NCBI GenBank assembly: GCA_963682055.1
Contig: OY821747.1
Span: 16,790,258 to 16,854,257 of the forward strand
Direction of reading: 5' to 3'
DNA length: 64,000 nt
Origin: Primula veris
Lineage: Eukaryota; Streptophyta; Magnoliopsida; Ericales; Primulaceae
The notes under the pieces were generated by a model that had not been told where the DNA came from, searched no databases, and saw nothing but the letters and a program-made list of their open reading frames with translations. Positions 38,823 through 50,524 of the stretch are shown here, one piece after another. The translations under genes were made by a program, and so were the position numbers. The stretch's first letter is position 1; every line of letters begins with the position of its first letter.

Positions 38823-40186
38823 TCACAAAACAAATGTGCAATAACATATTGACAAAATATAAGAACCGACAAGTTAAAGAGAGAAGGGGCGGCTGAGATT
38901 GGGTATAAAGAGAGAGTGTGAAATAGAGAAGAAAAAAAATCCAAGCTCACTGTGTAAACACTCGATCAATCGAGATTTACACCGATCGATCGAATAACAT
39001 GTAAATGTTGTTTTATTAAATGTTTAAATATTTACCTAACTAACAATTTTATAAGATGGTGATCAAAAAAACATGTAAATGGTGGTCTGAACAGTGTAAA
39101 TTGACACGTCACTATTTTTGTCATAACATTTCCGCTGCAAATCGTTATTCTGTATTTTAAAAAATGTATGTAATGCAATTATTTACGGATTTTGACTCAA
39201 TTTTATACAGATTATTAACAAACCGTAACAAAATTTCATACTAACAAGATTCAAAACGATTTTATTAGATATTTATAATAATACAAATAGGTTATATTTT
39301 GAAATGTAAATGGTTAACATGTATTATACATGAATTAAGTAGTGAATTTTGTAAAACTCGTTCATATTAGATAACACATGAAATTGTTGTTTTGATCTTA
39401 CAATACAAATATTTATTATGATTAATTACAAACATTTATTATGATTAATTACAATTAATCATAAACCCTAAACCCTAAATCATATTCTTCTATTCTGCCA
39501 CGTCCTTGCGTTTGTTTACCATTCAACAGTTGCAAAGCTGTTTTATGGGTTAATTAGACTTCGTGGCTTTTAGACTATTTGTTTTTTCCTTTAACAGATG
39601 ATAAAAAAATATATATAATTATATAGTATTATACGGAATTTCATATATATGGTTTCGCTCAACATTACAACATATGAAATACAATATAATTATAGCAAAT
39701 TCAGCAATCATTGTTTCGTTTATTTATTTATATTTAATATGCAAGTTTATTTTAAAATGGATCTGCAACGACATTCACTATATGTTTTGGTATTTTGAGG
39801 CATCCAATGTTACTGTGTAAGTCACGTGGAAATTAATATTTCGTGTAAAAAAAATTTTGTTGATTGTTGTTTTATTAAATGTTTAAATATTTACCTAACT
39901 AACAATTTTATAAGATGATGATAAAAAAACATGTAAATGTTATGTTACGTTGCATTTCCCACATTGTAAAATTGATCAAAAATTTTGAAAGGCACATATT
40001 TTGCCTCCAATATTTTTTGGGTAAATTGTCAAAAATTCAAACCAAACTTTCAAACCCAACACTTATAATAATTCCCAGACATTACTGACTCACTTTGATT
40101 ACGCTCTATCTACCCCCCTCTCTCTCTCTCTGTCTTAATATACATATATTTATATATCTACATATATATACATATATCTACATATC

Positions 40187-40223
<37 letters not shown>

Positions 40224-40303
40224 CTTCCTTCTCCGTTATTCCTCCGCCCTAGCTAACACAGTAAGTCTATCTCTATATATATCTACATATCTCGTTTGGT
40301 TGA

Positions 40304-40739
40304 TTTAGGGCTTGTTTGGTTCATAGCTTATTTAGGGCTTGTTTGGTTCATAGCTTACTGTTTATTTAGGGCTTGTTTGGTTCATAGCTTATTTAGGGCT
40401 TGTTTGGTTCATAGCTTATTTAGGGGCTTGTTTGGTTCATAGCTTATTTAGGGGCTTGTTTGGTTCATAGCTTATTTAGGGCTTGTTTGGTTCATAGCTT
40501 ATTTAGGGCTTGTTTGGTTCATAGCTTATTTAGGGGCTTGTTTGGTTCATAGCTTATTTAGGGCTTGTTTGGTTCATAGCTTATTTAGGGCTTGTTTGGT
40601 TCATAGCTTATTTAGGGCTTGTTTGGTTCATAGCTTATTTAGGGGCTTGTTTAGTTCATAGCTTATTTAGGGCTTGTTTGGTTCATAGCTTATTTAGGGC
40701 TTGTTTGGTTCATATTTTACTGCTTATTTAGGGCTTGTT
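40304..40739 (+). repeat. 27-bp minisatellite with a telobox in each unit
   Basis: Sixteen TTTAGGG or TTTAGGGG motifs at 26-28 bp spacing, each followed by CTTGTTTGGTTCATAGCTTA with few changes. It lies within a probable 5'UTR intron (donor GTAAGT at 40261, acceptor TTTTAAG before the ATG at 41049) of the residual gene in the CACTA element. A separate AAACCCTAAACCCTAAAT stretch occurs at about 39462. Confidence 0.9.
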
Positions 40740-41048
40740 ATGACAATTGGATTGATTAAGTTTGAATGGCGAAGATTTAAGTATAAATATATAAAACAAA
40801 CCTAAAATATTTAGGATTTTATATATGATAGTCTGTTTTTTTTATTTACAATCAAAACCATTCAATGATATTAACGAGATTTTCAATGCGAATACTACAG
40901 ATAATAAGTATAGCGCTTATAAAAAATAATTGTATACACTGTTTTGTTGCTTCTTTTTAGACTGTTTTATAGTAAGTTTGGTTTTTAAAAAAAGTATACA
41001 TGATGACAAGGGTTAACCTTAATCATTTAATTTTGTTTGAGTTTTAAG

Positions 41049-41431
41049 ATGGCGGGACGCAGCTACAGTAAAAGTCCTCAAGGATCAGCTAACAATGGCA
41101 GAGTTGAACCCTCTAGGCGTGGAGGTTATGCATCGTTTGGCGGCAGTCGAGGAGGCTTTTTAACAGACAGTAGTGGCCTTGGAGGCTTTGCAGCAATAGG
41201 TAGCGGCCGTGGAGGCTTTGCAGCAATAGGTAGCGGCCGTGGATTGTAATTAAATCTCGACTCGGTATTTTAAGGGAGGAAGAAAGGCTTCGAAGGGATG
41301 AGGAGACTCGGGTAATGCAACAACAGATATGCCAGATGCAAGGGATGTTTGAAATATTTACAAACACATCGACAAGATTGGCTCGTGAAGATTCTGAAAA
41401 TGTTAATGACAAGCAAACTGACTTAAATTAA
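41049..41431 (+). pseudogene. Residual Transposase_24-like gene (start and end only)
   Basis: The ATG at 41049 follows a probable intron acceptor and opens a Gly/Arg/Ser-rich N-terminus with a duplicated GGFAAIGSGRG segment that ends at TAA 41249. In another frame, 41264-41431 encodes a charged coiled-coil-like tail (LREEERLRRDEETRVMQQQ...) resembling the C-terminus of plant Ptta/En/Spm-type (Transposase_24) proteins. The central domain is absent. A 33-bp phrase from 41240 recurs at about 41463, pointing to a local duplication. Family assignment is by memory and by location inside the CACTA element. Confidence 0.55.
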
Positions 41432-41722
41432 TTTTCTACGTATCTATGGATCGATTATCTTTTGGATTGTAATTAAATCTCGACTCGGTATTTTAATGTC
41501 GATGACGACAAGCACAATGACCTAGATTAATTTCTATGTAGGTTTAATTAGGATTATATTTTGAATTGTACTTTAATCTCGATTTGATATCTTATTGTAG
41601 CAATTATTATATTAAATCTCGATTTGCTTAGTTGAACATAAATATTTTTATCCATATAACAATTGCTTACATTTTGAATATGAAATTATATGAATTTATG
41701 AATATATGTATATATATTAATA

Positions 41723-41759
<37 letters not shown>

Positions 41760-41774
41760 AATATATTAATAATT

Positions 41775-41811
<37 letters not shown>

Positions 41812-42276
41812 TAGTCGATTAGTATATATATACTAATTTCTAACTATATGAAATTTCAGTTGCTAAATATTTACTAACTGAAATTTCAGTTGCTATTTAC
41901 TAACTGAAATTTCAGTTGCTATTTTACTAACTGAAATTTCAGTTGCTATTTACTAACTGAAATTTCAGTTGCTATTTACTAACTGAAATTTCAGTTGCTA
42001 TTTACTAACTGACATAATCAGTTGCTATTTACTAACTGACACAATCAGTTGCTATTTACTAACTGACACAATCAGTTGGTAAATAGCAACTGATATACCA
42101 TTCAGTTGGTAAATTACCAACTGACACATAATTCAGTTGGTAAAATGTTAGCAACTAGCCTTTTCCCAACCGAATATACAGACGGCAGATCAGTTGGTAA
42201 ACTGAGTTTACCAACTGACTTTATTATTTTCCAACCGAATATTCAGTTGTTATTTGGCTGTTTTCTTGTAGTGTAT

Positions 42277-42727
42277 GGTCCTATACGGATCTATGATTCA
42301 ATTCACTCTTGAGCAGCTCGATGTTGGCAATGCAAATACTCGTCCTAGTCAGTGCTTTCTCGGGGTCGAAAACAAAAATATATATTCACTTTACTACAAC
42401 AAGCGAAACTAAAGAAAAAGATCAATGACAGAACATTTCTTGCAAGCAAGTGCATTTTGATCTTGGCGGACTTGAATTATTCATTCATGTCGAGATGGAG
42501 TATAGATTTATACCTCGATTCGTTCTCAAGTAGCTCGAGGACACCCAGATAACCCATTTTTAGCTATCCAAAAATCTTAAAACTTCATGGTTTTGAGTGA
42601 CAAAAGTCTTAAAACTTATCTTCATTCTTCTAAGAAATTTAAGAAAAATGGAGCAATCATTTGAATATGACAAATTGGAAGCAAACTATTAGCAGCAGTT
42701 TATACGAGATGTACTACTATATTATAG
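42277..42727. other. Short unassigned stretch between CACTA and TIR element
   Basis: No recognised gene. Two related phrases, GAGCAGCTCGATG (about 42312) and AGTAGCTCGAGG (about 42530), are seen but unexplained. Confidence 0.3.
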
Positions 42728-42903
42728 TAGGGATGGGCAAAAAATCCGTAAACCTGCCCCGTAACCCAATTCGTGCGGATTGGGGCGGGTTGGGTGTCAA
42801 AAAAAGTTAAATCTGCCCCGCCCCAATCCGTAAAAAAATTCGTGGGTTGGGTTAGAGTTGGGGTTTCCAAACCACGGGTTAATTCACCCCAACCCGTTTC
42901 AAT

Positions 42904-42941
<38 letters not shown>

Positions 42942-43809
42942 CAAAATATAAATATAAATCAGTCGAGGCATTGTTATGTCTTCAAGACTAGATCAAAGAC
43001 GACCATATCACAACATATATAAAAGATGAACCATCCATCGAATCATACACGTTTTACGAGTAATGTGAAGAAGGTAGAACGAATTTCATCTTTAAATTTG
43101 ATATTTCAAAATTCTTATTTTATATAGTAACTATTTGTTTGTCATTAAATGTAGAAATATCATCTGTGCAGAGTTGTACAAACAAACTTTCTTAAGAGAT
43201 AACAAAACGAGATGCAAAAGTTAATAAAATTGATGTAAACTCTTAATGGAATTTCAATATGTTGTCACATACTAATTCAACATTTCATTGTAAATTTTTG
43301 CAGTTCAAAGATGTCACTACCCTCAAGCCTTAAACAATTGGTCGACACTGTCTAAATAATCCCGGTTGATGGTCATACTCAGTGGATTATTAATTTTGAT
43401 TTCAATTGTTATGTAGTTTTCTGATTTTGATTATGTTGATGAAGAACAATTTGTTTTGTTTTGTTTTGTTTTGTTTTTGTTTTAGCTTTGTTACTTGTTC
43501 CGAACATTCTAAACGTATTTTGGTTGGCTTTTAGTTTATATTTCTATTTGAAAGATTTTTTTTTTTAAATATTTAGGTAAATTATGCGAAATAATGAAAA
43601 ATTAATGACTAAAATGAAAATTCAAGAAACAACCCGCACTCAAACTGCCCCGCTTGATAATGGGTTGGGTTGGGTTGGGGTTTTAATTATAATGGGTTGG
43701 GTTGGGATTTGAATTTTACTAATCCGTCTCAATCCTTCCCGCCATTTATTTTACGGGACGGGTTAGGATTGAGACCAATCCGCCCCAATCCGTTTCGTGC
43801 CCACCCCTA
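42728..43809. mobile_element. Non-autonomous TIR element (TAGGGRTGGGCA ends)
   Basis: 1082 bp. Left end TAGGGATGGGCAAAAAATCC and inverted right end TAGGGGTGGGCACGAAACGG, then G/T-rich GGATTGGGGCGGGTTGGG-like stretches near both ends in inverted orientation. The interior is AT-rich, without an ORF and with an (AT)n tract at 42910-42938. Ends of this form are common in plant hAT-like MITEs; I could not find a clean 8-bp target duplication. Confidence 0.6.
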
Positions 43810-44263
43810 ACTATAAGGTTAAATTCATTAACTAAACAATTGTGTACAAAAGTCTCATTTTAAAAAAAAAAAAAAAGGGTCTTTATAGTTTAGTAGGAAA
43901 AACTGTTACCTTGGGGCCTGATAAAAGATTTATCATTTATGGAAGTCCTTTTACAAGTAATAATTGTAAAATGCCGAAATCCGTGATACAGTTAATTAGG
44001 AGCAGAATTACAGAATCAGTTTTAGCCTTTATTTAATTTCATATAGGAGTATATAGTTAGTTTCACATCATACTGTAGTTTGCTAAAATAACTAAAAACA
44101 GAATACATGGAAAACCGTCCATTTCTCGACAAAGCCAGTGCTTGCAATTAATTCCTGTCCTAACCAACAAATATACTGACCATTTTAATGTGAAGAAACA
44201 AACAATGAAATAAAATATTACCAAAAAAAAAACTCACCCCTCCATTTTTCCAAAACCCGAAAA

Positions 44264-47200
44264 ATGGTCCGACGATGCGTGGCCATTTCCGTCACGGTCG
44301 CCCTCCTCGCCGTTGCTGCGGTCATTGCAGCCGTGGTCATTATTCTTCACCACCACAAAACCGCACCCTCTTTGCGAAATTCACCTTCCTCAAAACATGC
44401 GGAAATTAGTTTCCATCAAGCATGCCGCGCCACGACTCACCCAAAGGCATGTGAAGCCGCCTTCACACCAACAAACACCACCGCCACGTTAGACAACTCC
44501 CCTTTAGCAATCCTCCAAACCGCCACCTCGGTCACCTCTTCAAACCTCGAAGAAGCCTTGACCATGGTTGCCCATATTCTTGACTCGTCTTCAGGGAACA
44601 AGAACCTTTCCAGAGCTGCGGAAACCTGCATGGAGGTGTTAGGAGCCGCTAAGTACAGGCTGAGATCTACGGTTGAGGCTGTGTCACGTGGCGAGATCAA
44701 GGATGCAAGAGCTTGGGTGAGCGCGGTGTTGGCTTACGAAACGGGGTGCATGTCTGGGTTGAACAAGACGGGAGGAGATGTTGGGACGGTTTCGTTCTTG
44801 AACAGTTTGATCAATGTCACTAGCGACGTGTTGAGCATGATGGCAGCTTATGATGTGTACGGTAATATGAAGCAACGATTTTGGCTTTATTACTACTGAA
44901 TTTATTTGATTCGGTTACTAATAAACATCTTAGTATGGATTCGCCAGCCAACTTACCTGATCAATGTTTTAAAAAGCAAAGCGTAGCTAAGACATTTTTG
45001 CAAAAGTTTCGATAAAGCATAAAAAACATAAGTTTTAGTAAAATAAATGCATAAAAACGAAGCTTTTATCAGTTTTGAATCGAGCTTTGAGAGCTATGTA
45101 AACACTCACTACAGTGAGATTAAATACCACAATTTTGAGGCTACGGTAGGGACTTGTTTGCTTGCAGTTCCTAAGAAGATAAGCCGAATTGTTTTCAGAT
45201 TGTAAAAAAGCTGGGTTATTAGACTATTACTTCCTACTTTTTCTAACAAAAACTATCAGAACAGCTTAGTTTTTTAGCCTACCATTCGAACAAAAAGCAT
45301 TTGAGCTTATAAGCTGTAATTAAAACAAGGCCCTACGTATAGCAACAATTGTACTATTTTAGAAAGCAAAAACTTAGTGAAAGCATTTTTGCAAGAGCTA
45401 CCTAAAATGTGGAAAGCGAGACTTTTAAGACTTTTTTTAAGCTTTGAATCGAGCTTTTATTCTACGAAGCCAGATTTTTAAAACAGACAATATTGCATCA
45501 GAAGTAAAACAAAACCATTTGCTTCTTTATTCTCTCAAAAACTCCATTTCTTAATTTGACTGACCACTTTTAACAGGTAACATGACGGCATCTTGGGCCC
45601 CGCCAAAGACCGAGCGGGATGGGTTCTGGGAACGGGTTGGGGGGTCCGGGTTAGGAGTCACAGGCGGGTTGCCAGATGGGTTAACAGAAAACGTGACAGT
45701 GTGTGGTGAAGGATGCGACTACAAGACAGTACAGGGGGCGGTGGATGCAGGGCCAGATGACGGTGTGTCGAAATACGTAATACAGATCAAAACAGGAGTG
45801 TATAACGAAATGGTTCGGGTCGGGTTGAAGAAGAAAAATGTGGTGTTTTTGGGTGATGGGATTGGGAAAACTGTTATCACGGGGTCCGCAAATGTGGGCC
45901 AGCCTGGGATGACCACATACGACTCCGCCACTGTCGGTAATTAGCATGTTATGCTCTTTATTTTCTTGGATTTTGAGTGGTTTTGACTTTTAAGTTAAAA
46001 TGTGTGGATTTTATTGAACAAATAAAATACTCTCTCCGTTCCTATTTAATTGTCCATTACGAAATTACGTCCAATTTTGATCGGACAAGAACTTGTATCA
46101 AAATTGTCGGAATAAAAAATTTCAAAAGTTGATAATATAGTTCAAATGTTAAATTTCATTATTAAATTTTAAAAAAATTCATTTCGAAAATTTTAATATA
46201 AGTTATGATCCGGTTAAAATTACACGTAGTTTCGTTGGGACGGAATGAGTATGTTGATGCACATAGTGCTCATAAATGTAGATAGAAGAGCATTAAGTTC
46301 AGCAAAAAGACAGAATATTGGAAAGTGGTAATTTAAAGCACCCATGAAACAAGCCATGAACTTTGGTTTCTAGCTTCAAAATAATTGAGTGTTCTTGATC
46401 ACGGTTATGATATTTTTTGTGCCAGGAAAGAATTTTTAGAGATTTTCTTTCTTAGACTAGTTTTTTTTTTCCAGAGGATTTGTTTGATCTTGGTAAGTTG
46501 ATAAAAAAAAAAAAGTAAAGCTAGCACTAAGATATTAGAGAGACTATAGAAAACATGTGAAAGATTAGCATATTTCTACCGTCCTTTCGGTACTTGGCAT
46601 CTATAGCATAGCGTGAAAAAACTCCAATTGATCTACCACCTCTAGAGCATTTGACTGAATGTGTTTAGCAGATAATAGGAGAATAGTAGAATTTTCGGTA
46701 TTAAAAGACAATTGTACTTGAATTTACTTGTGTTTTCTCTATAACTTCGTTAGTAAACTATATCATACAATCTAAAGATACCCTCAATTACCCCTTTAAA
46801 ACCGGTAAAGACAATTGACAGAAGAAAATTTACAGCATTGCTAATTGTATAATGGACCAAATCTGTCTTTTGGCGGTAAAGTTGGAGTATATATTAAAGT
46901 ATACATTTCACCTTAGTACCATAATAATTGAACCCCATATACTATTATTGTATATGGCTTCTATGATATAGGTTACTATTCACTTTATATTTTTTTTATA
47001 GCTCCTTGGCATTTAGGCTCTATGCTCTCACGGGTTGCCTTGGCGAGACAAGCTGACTAGCTGAGACCAGGCTAATTGATACCACATAGGTTCTATACTA
47101 TTATGTTAACTTTATTTGGTGTGGTGGAACAATCTTTCAGGTTTTCTTTTTTGAGTTATCAGTAAATTGAGACAATAACTTTATCCGTAAATAATACTCC

Positions 47201-49179
47201 CTCCGACATGTATCAAAATTGTCGAAATAAAAATTTTTAAAACTAAATCATATAATTTAATGTTTGAACTATACGATTAACTTTTGAAAATTTTCATTCC
47301 GACAATTTTGATACAAGTTATTGACCGGTCAAAATTGCACGTAGTTTCGTAATTGACAATTAATTGGGAAGGAGGAAGTACCAAATAATTTATGGTTGGT
47401 ACCTATTTAATCCTTTGATTGTGTGAAAATATGCACACAGTTTGTTTTAAAATTTAGAGAACACTGGGTGAAATACTGATTACAGTGATTCTACTTTTTA
47501 GTAGTTAAATACTTGTTAAGTTGCTACATTATAAGCATGTGATACATTTCTGTTGGAGATAAGAACATATCATCAGACGAGGCTTTCTTGTTTTCATTAA
47601 CGGCTCTGTGCATGACTCCCGAATCCTAGTAGAAAGATTTTGCATATGTCGACTAGCTTGGTACGACATTTGCTATTAAGATTTAGTGCTGTAGAAGACC
47701 CCATTTCAGTAATAGACTCGGCGCTAGATGCCCTATGGTGCTTCGTCTAGGAGCATGAAACTCGCATATAGTAGTGACTAGGTTAACGAAATTTTACTTC
47801 TTTTTGAAATTATTCATTACAAATGATATCGTTGCAGGTGTCCTTGGGGATGGATTCATGGCCAAGGACTTGACAATTCAAAACACCGCAGGGCCTGATG
47901 CCCACCAAGCCGTAGCGTTCCGATCAGATAGTGATCGGTCCATTATTGAAAATTGTGAATTTACTGGAAATCAAGACACGTTATGTGCCAATACGCTACG
48001 GCAATTTTACAAAGGGTGTCGGATCCAAGGGAATGTCGATTTTATCTTTGGATTTTCAGCTGCTGTCTTTGAAGACTGCCTTATCCTCATCTCTCCTCGC
48101 AATCTCTCACCTGACAACAATGTTGTTACGGCCCATGGAAGGTTAATTTTGCAAATATATCTCTATATTCGGTTTTACTATATTTCGACGATATCTCTAT
48201 TTTAGCTATGGTTTAAACTAATTCTAAATTGCTATGTAGAATCAACCATGGAACCTCAAGATTTTATAAGAACAATATCTGGTTGAAAATCAAATTGTTT
48301 CTCGTTTGTTTTTTCTTGTTGCAAAATCTAGTTCGTTGAAACTTCGAGTATTTTCCGAGTTTTGGAAATATGCACCTGATTGACTCAGCCCTCAATTTAG
48401 TCGTGTTACACTCTCTTAGCTTAGTGTATCTTAAGTTCAATTAACTTTTTACTAGATTTTGTTGCCAACTTTCTTATGGATTTCCTTCTTGTTTTTCTAT
48501 TTGTTGAATTCTAAGACAATCACAAGGGCAGTTTTTTTTTCTAATCCAAAAGGGTACAAACTTTATTCAAACATATTTGCAATCAAGGTGGCTTCGAACA
48601 TTTGTATAAATGCCTTTTCCTTACATTTTACGATGACTGACTTTGTGTGATACCATACTAAAGAAGTTAGTGACAAACATGAGTATACCTTTCTTAGTTT
48701 TTTTCGCGACTTGCTTTAAAAATAATTTTCTATAAAAAACTCCCATATTTTGGATATGCATCAGCAGCATTCTCACTTCATTTCTCCGTTTAACTCTTAC
48801 CAGATTCGACCCTGCCCAAACAACTGGCTTTGTGTTTCTAAACTGCACGGTTAATGGTACCGACAAATACATGGAACTGTACAAGAAGAGTCCTGAGAAG
48901 TGCATTAACTACTTAGGGAGACCATGGAAGGCCTACTCTAGGACCGCTTTCATACACAGCAATATCGGAAGTATAATTATGCCTGCAGGGTGGATGCCTT
49001 GGGACGGTGATTTTGGTTTATCGACACTTTATTATGCAGAATTCAATAACTCCGGATCCGGTTCGGGGTTGTCCAAGAGAGAAAATTGGAGTAGCCAGAT
49101 TCCAGCTGATCATGTGGATACATACTCGGTCCAGAATTTTATTCAGGGAGATAAGTGGATCCCAATGACTTCTTCTTAA
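44264..49179 (+). CDS. Pectinesterase with N-terminal inhibitor domain (PMEI-PME), gene 1
   Basis: Cell-wall enzyme (EC 3.1.1.11) that demethylesterifies homogalacturonan. Four exons with GT-AG borders are inferred: 44264-44861, 45577-45936, 47838-48141, 48804-49179, joining to 545 residues plus TAA. An N-terminal hydrophobic anchor/signal (about 6-28) precedes a PMEI domain (about 45-198, with [18 protein letters not shown] and two further Cys). A linker ([10 protein letters not shown]) lacks the dibasic RRLL-type processing site of many group 1 PMEs. The PME domain (about 238-540) retains the catalytic set: Q343 (HQAVAFR), Q365 and D366 (QDTL), D387 (DFIFG), R460 and W462 (LGRPWK). Residue 369, usually Tyr after QDTL, is Cys. 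Intron 2 (1.9 kb) holds two Stowaway-like MITEs. It lies head-to-tail with gene 2, about 1.3 kb apart; the layout resembles Arabidopsis PME51-type genes (from memory). Confidence 0.95.
46030..46249. mobile_element. Stowaway-like MITE in PME gene 1 intron 2 (a)
   Basis: 220 bp. Left end CTCTCTCCGTTCC and inverted right end CTCATTCCGTCC, flanked by TA on both sides (46028-46029, 46250-46251). This is the Tc1/mariner-type MITE signature of plants (CTCCCTCCGTYCC). No ORF. Confidence 0.75.
47197..47378. mobile_element. Stowaway-like MITE in PME gene 1 intron 2 (b)
   Basis: 182 bp. Left end CTCCCTCCGACATG and inverted right end CTTCCTCCTTCCC, flanked by TA (47195-47196, 47379-47380). Shares interior phrases with the element at 46.03 kb (TATCAAAATTGTCG, CACGTAGTTTCGT), so both belong to one family. 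Confidence 0.75.
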
Positions 49180-50463
49180 GGACGACTGCAACTTGTTATG
49201 TAATCAATACTTATAAATAAGTTTACATTGCAGATCGACTTTACTCGCTAATGAAATCGTCACGAGTAATTCTAGAAATAGAATTTGGGGAGAATGAGAT
49301 GTCACAAGCAGTGTTAAAATCTTCTGTTTTTATATATAGAGGTTTTGATGCATACCGGCGCAATCTAGTGTATATTACTGTATGATATATATATATATAT
49401 CCCTTTTGAGCAAATAATTCTTCAATCATCAAGTTTTGAATCAATGGTTTGATTTTATGGTGTAACGATGTTTTAGAATATCACCAAATTCTTACAGGCA
49501 TAGTGAATAGAAAATGAAATCGTAACTCCACCTCCCCACAGATTTTATGCAAGTGTACCATCAATGGCTAACGATTCAGCAACTCTAGTACTATTTTTAA
49601 TAATTAATATATCAAACAATAAAATTTTATTCAATTAAGGGCCTACCAACATAAATTGATGAAATTGCACTCACTATATCTCACATTTGAGATCTATTTT
49701 TAAAAGATGTTGATAGAATTGCACTCACCATTTGATATATTAGAGAATGTGAGTGTAATTTCATCGTTATCAATTGTGACAAATTTTGTATTTTAATAGC
49801 TCAATTGTTACAATTGGTCCTCAAGTAATGAAATCGTTAAAATCTATTAGTACAGTACATTAAATGTATTTTTTCCTTTTTTAAACCTTCGTTTCTTAAT
49901 TTTTATTTTTTATACCATGGTTTATATATATTTATTTATTTATTTATTTTAGTCAATTTTCAACCGTTAAAAAAATAGAAACAAAGTTATAAAAAAAAAA
50001 ATTAAGAAACAAAGTATAAAAAGATGAAATCAAGGTAAAAAAATTAAAATTAAAAAATCAAGGTATAACACTGATGAAGGTATAAAAAGTGAATAAACCC
50101 TGAACAAGTATACAACATACCAATTAGCAAGTAAATCACCCTTCCTTAAGTTAAGATTAGGAAGAAACTAAAACCACGTACTTCCCACACCACTGTTTCC
50201 AAATACACCTTTACCAACCAAAAGACCTACTTACCAAAACCACTGTTTCTCTCTTTCCCCTTTCCAAACCACCTCAAATTATCAAATTATCAAATTATCA
50301 ATCACACTCTTTCAACAAATTGATCACATGTGACTCTCAAATTCCCAATTACAACAAAACTTTCAAATACCCTAATTAATAATCCCAAATTCATCACTAT
50401 CTTCCACTATTCTCTCACTTCCCATAACCCACTACACTTAACACAAATAACAATATAAATAAA

Positions 50464-50464
<1 letters not shown>
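49180..50464. other. Intergenic: 3'UTR of PME 1 and promoter of PME 2
   Basis: The first 200 bases are the presumed 3'UTR. The middle is AT-rich with TTTATTTA repeats. The last 350 bases are C/A-rich, as in many plant leaders. No further gene seen. Confidence 0.4.

Positions 50465-50522
<58 letters not shown>
50465..50522 (+). repeat. (CA)29 microsatellite abutting the PME 2 start codon
   Basis: Twenty-nine CA units end exactly at the ATG at 50523, so the tract forms the last part of the 5' leader if that ATG is used. Confidence 0.9.

Positions 50523-50524
<2 letters not shown>

Larger units (their letters stand above)
38182..42273 (+). mobile_element. CACTA (En/Spm-type) DNA transposon, deletion derivative
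   Basis: 4092 bp with termini CACTACAAGAAAACAGCC and its inverse GGCTGTTTTCTTGTAGTG, flanked by a 3-bp target duplication TAT (38179-38181, 42274-42276). Both are diagnostic of CACTA elements. Subterminal regions contain repeated CAACTGAAATTTCAGTTAG-type motifs in opposite orientation at the two ends (38390-38607 and 41850-42110), the usual transposase-binding arrays. The interior keeps only the beginning and the end of a transposase-related gene, plus two other tandem arrays, so the element is non-autonomous. The orientation given follows the residual gene. Matched target duplication and well-kept termini suggest it was mobile in the recent past. Confidence 0.95.

Noticed and set aside
38615..38896. 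93-codon plus-strand ORF encoding a repetitive peptide
   Set aside because: It only mirrors the 60-bp DNA array and has no conserved protein feature.
40304..40739. Regular short repeats that look like a CRISPR array or an interstitial telomere
   Set aside because: Units are contiguous without unique spacers and the DNA is plant nuclear; only 7 of 27 bases per unit are telomeric, so it is a minisatellite with a telobox, not a telomere remnant.
42728..43809. 8-bp target duplication for the TAGGGRTGGGCA element
   Set aside because: Flanks share only fragments such as CTATA; no clean 8-bp match, so no hAT assignment was claimed.
43870..43960. Possible tRNA-like stretch after a poly(A) run
   Set aside because: No acceptor stem or T-arm could be drawn.
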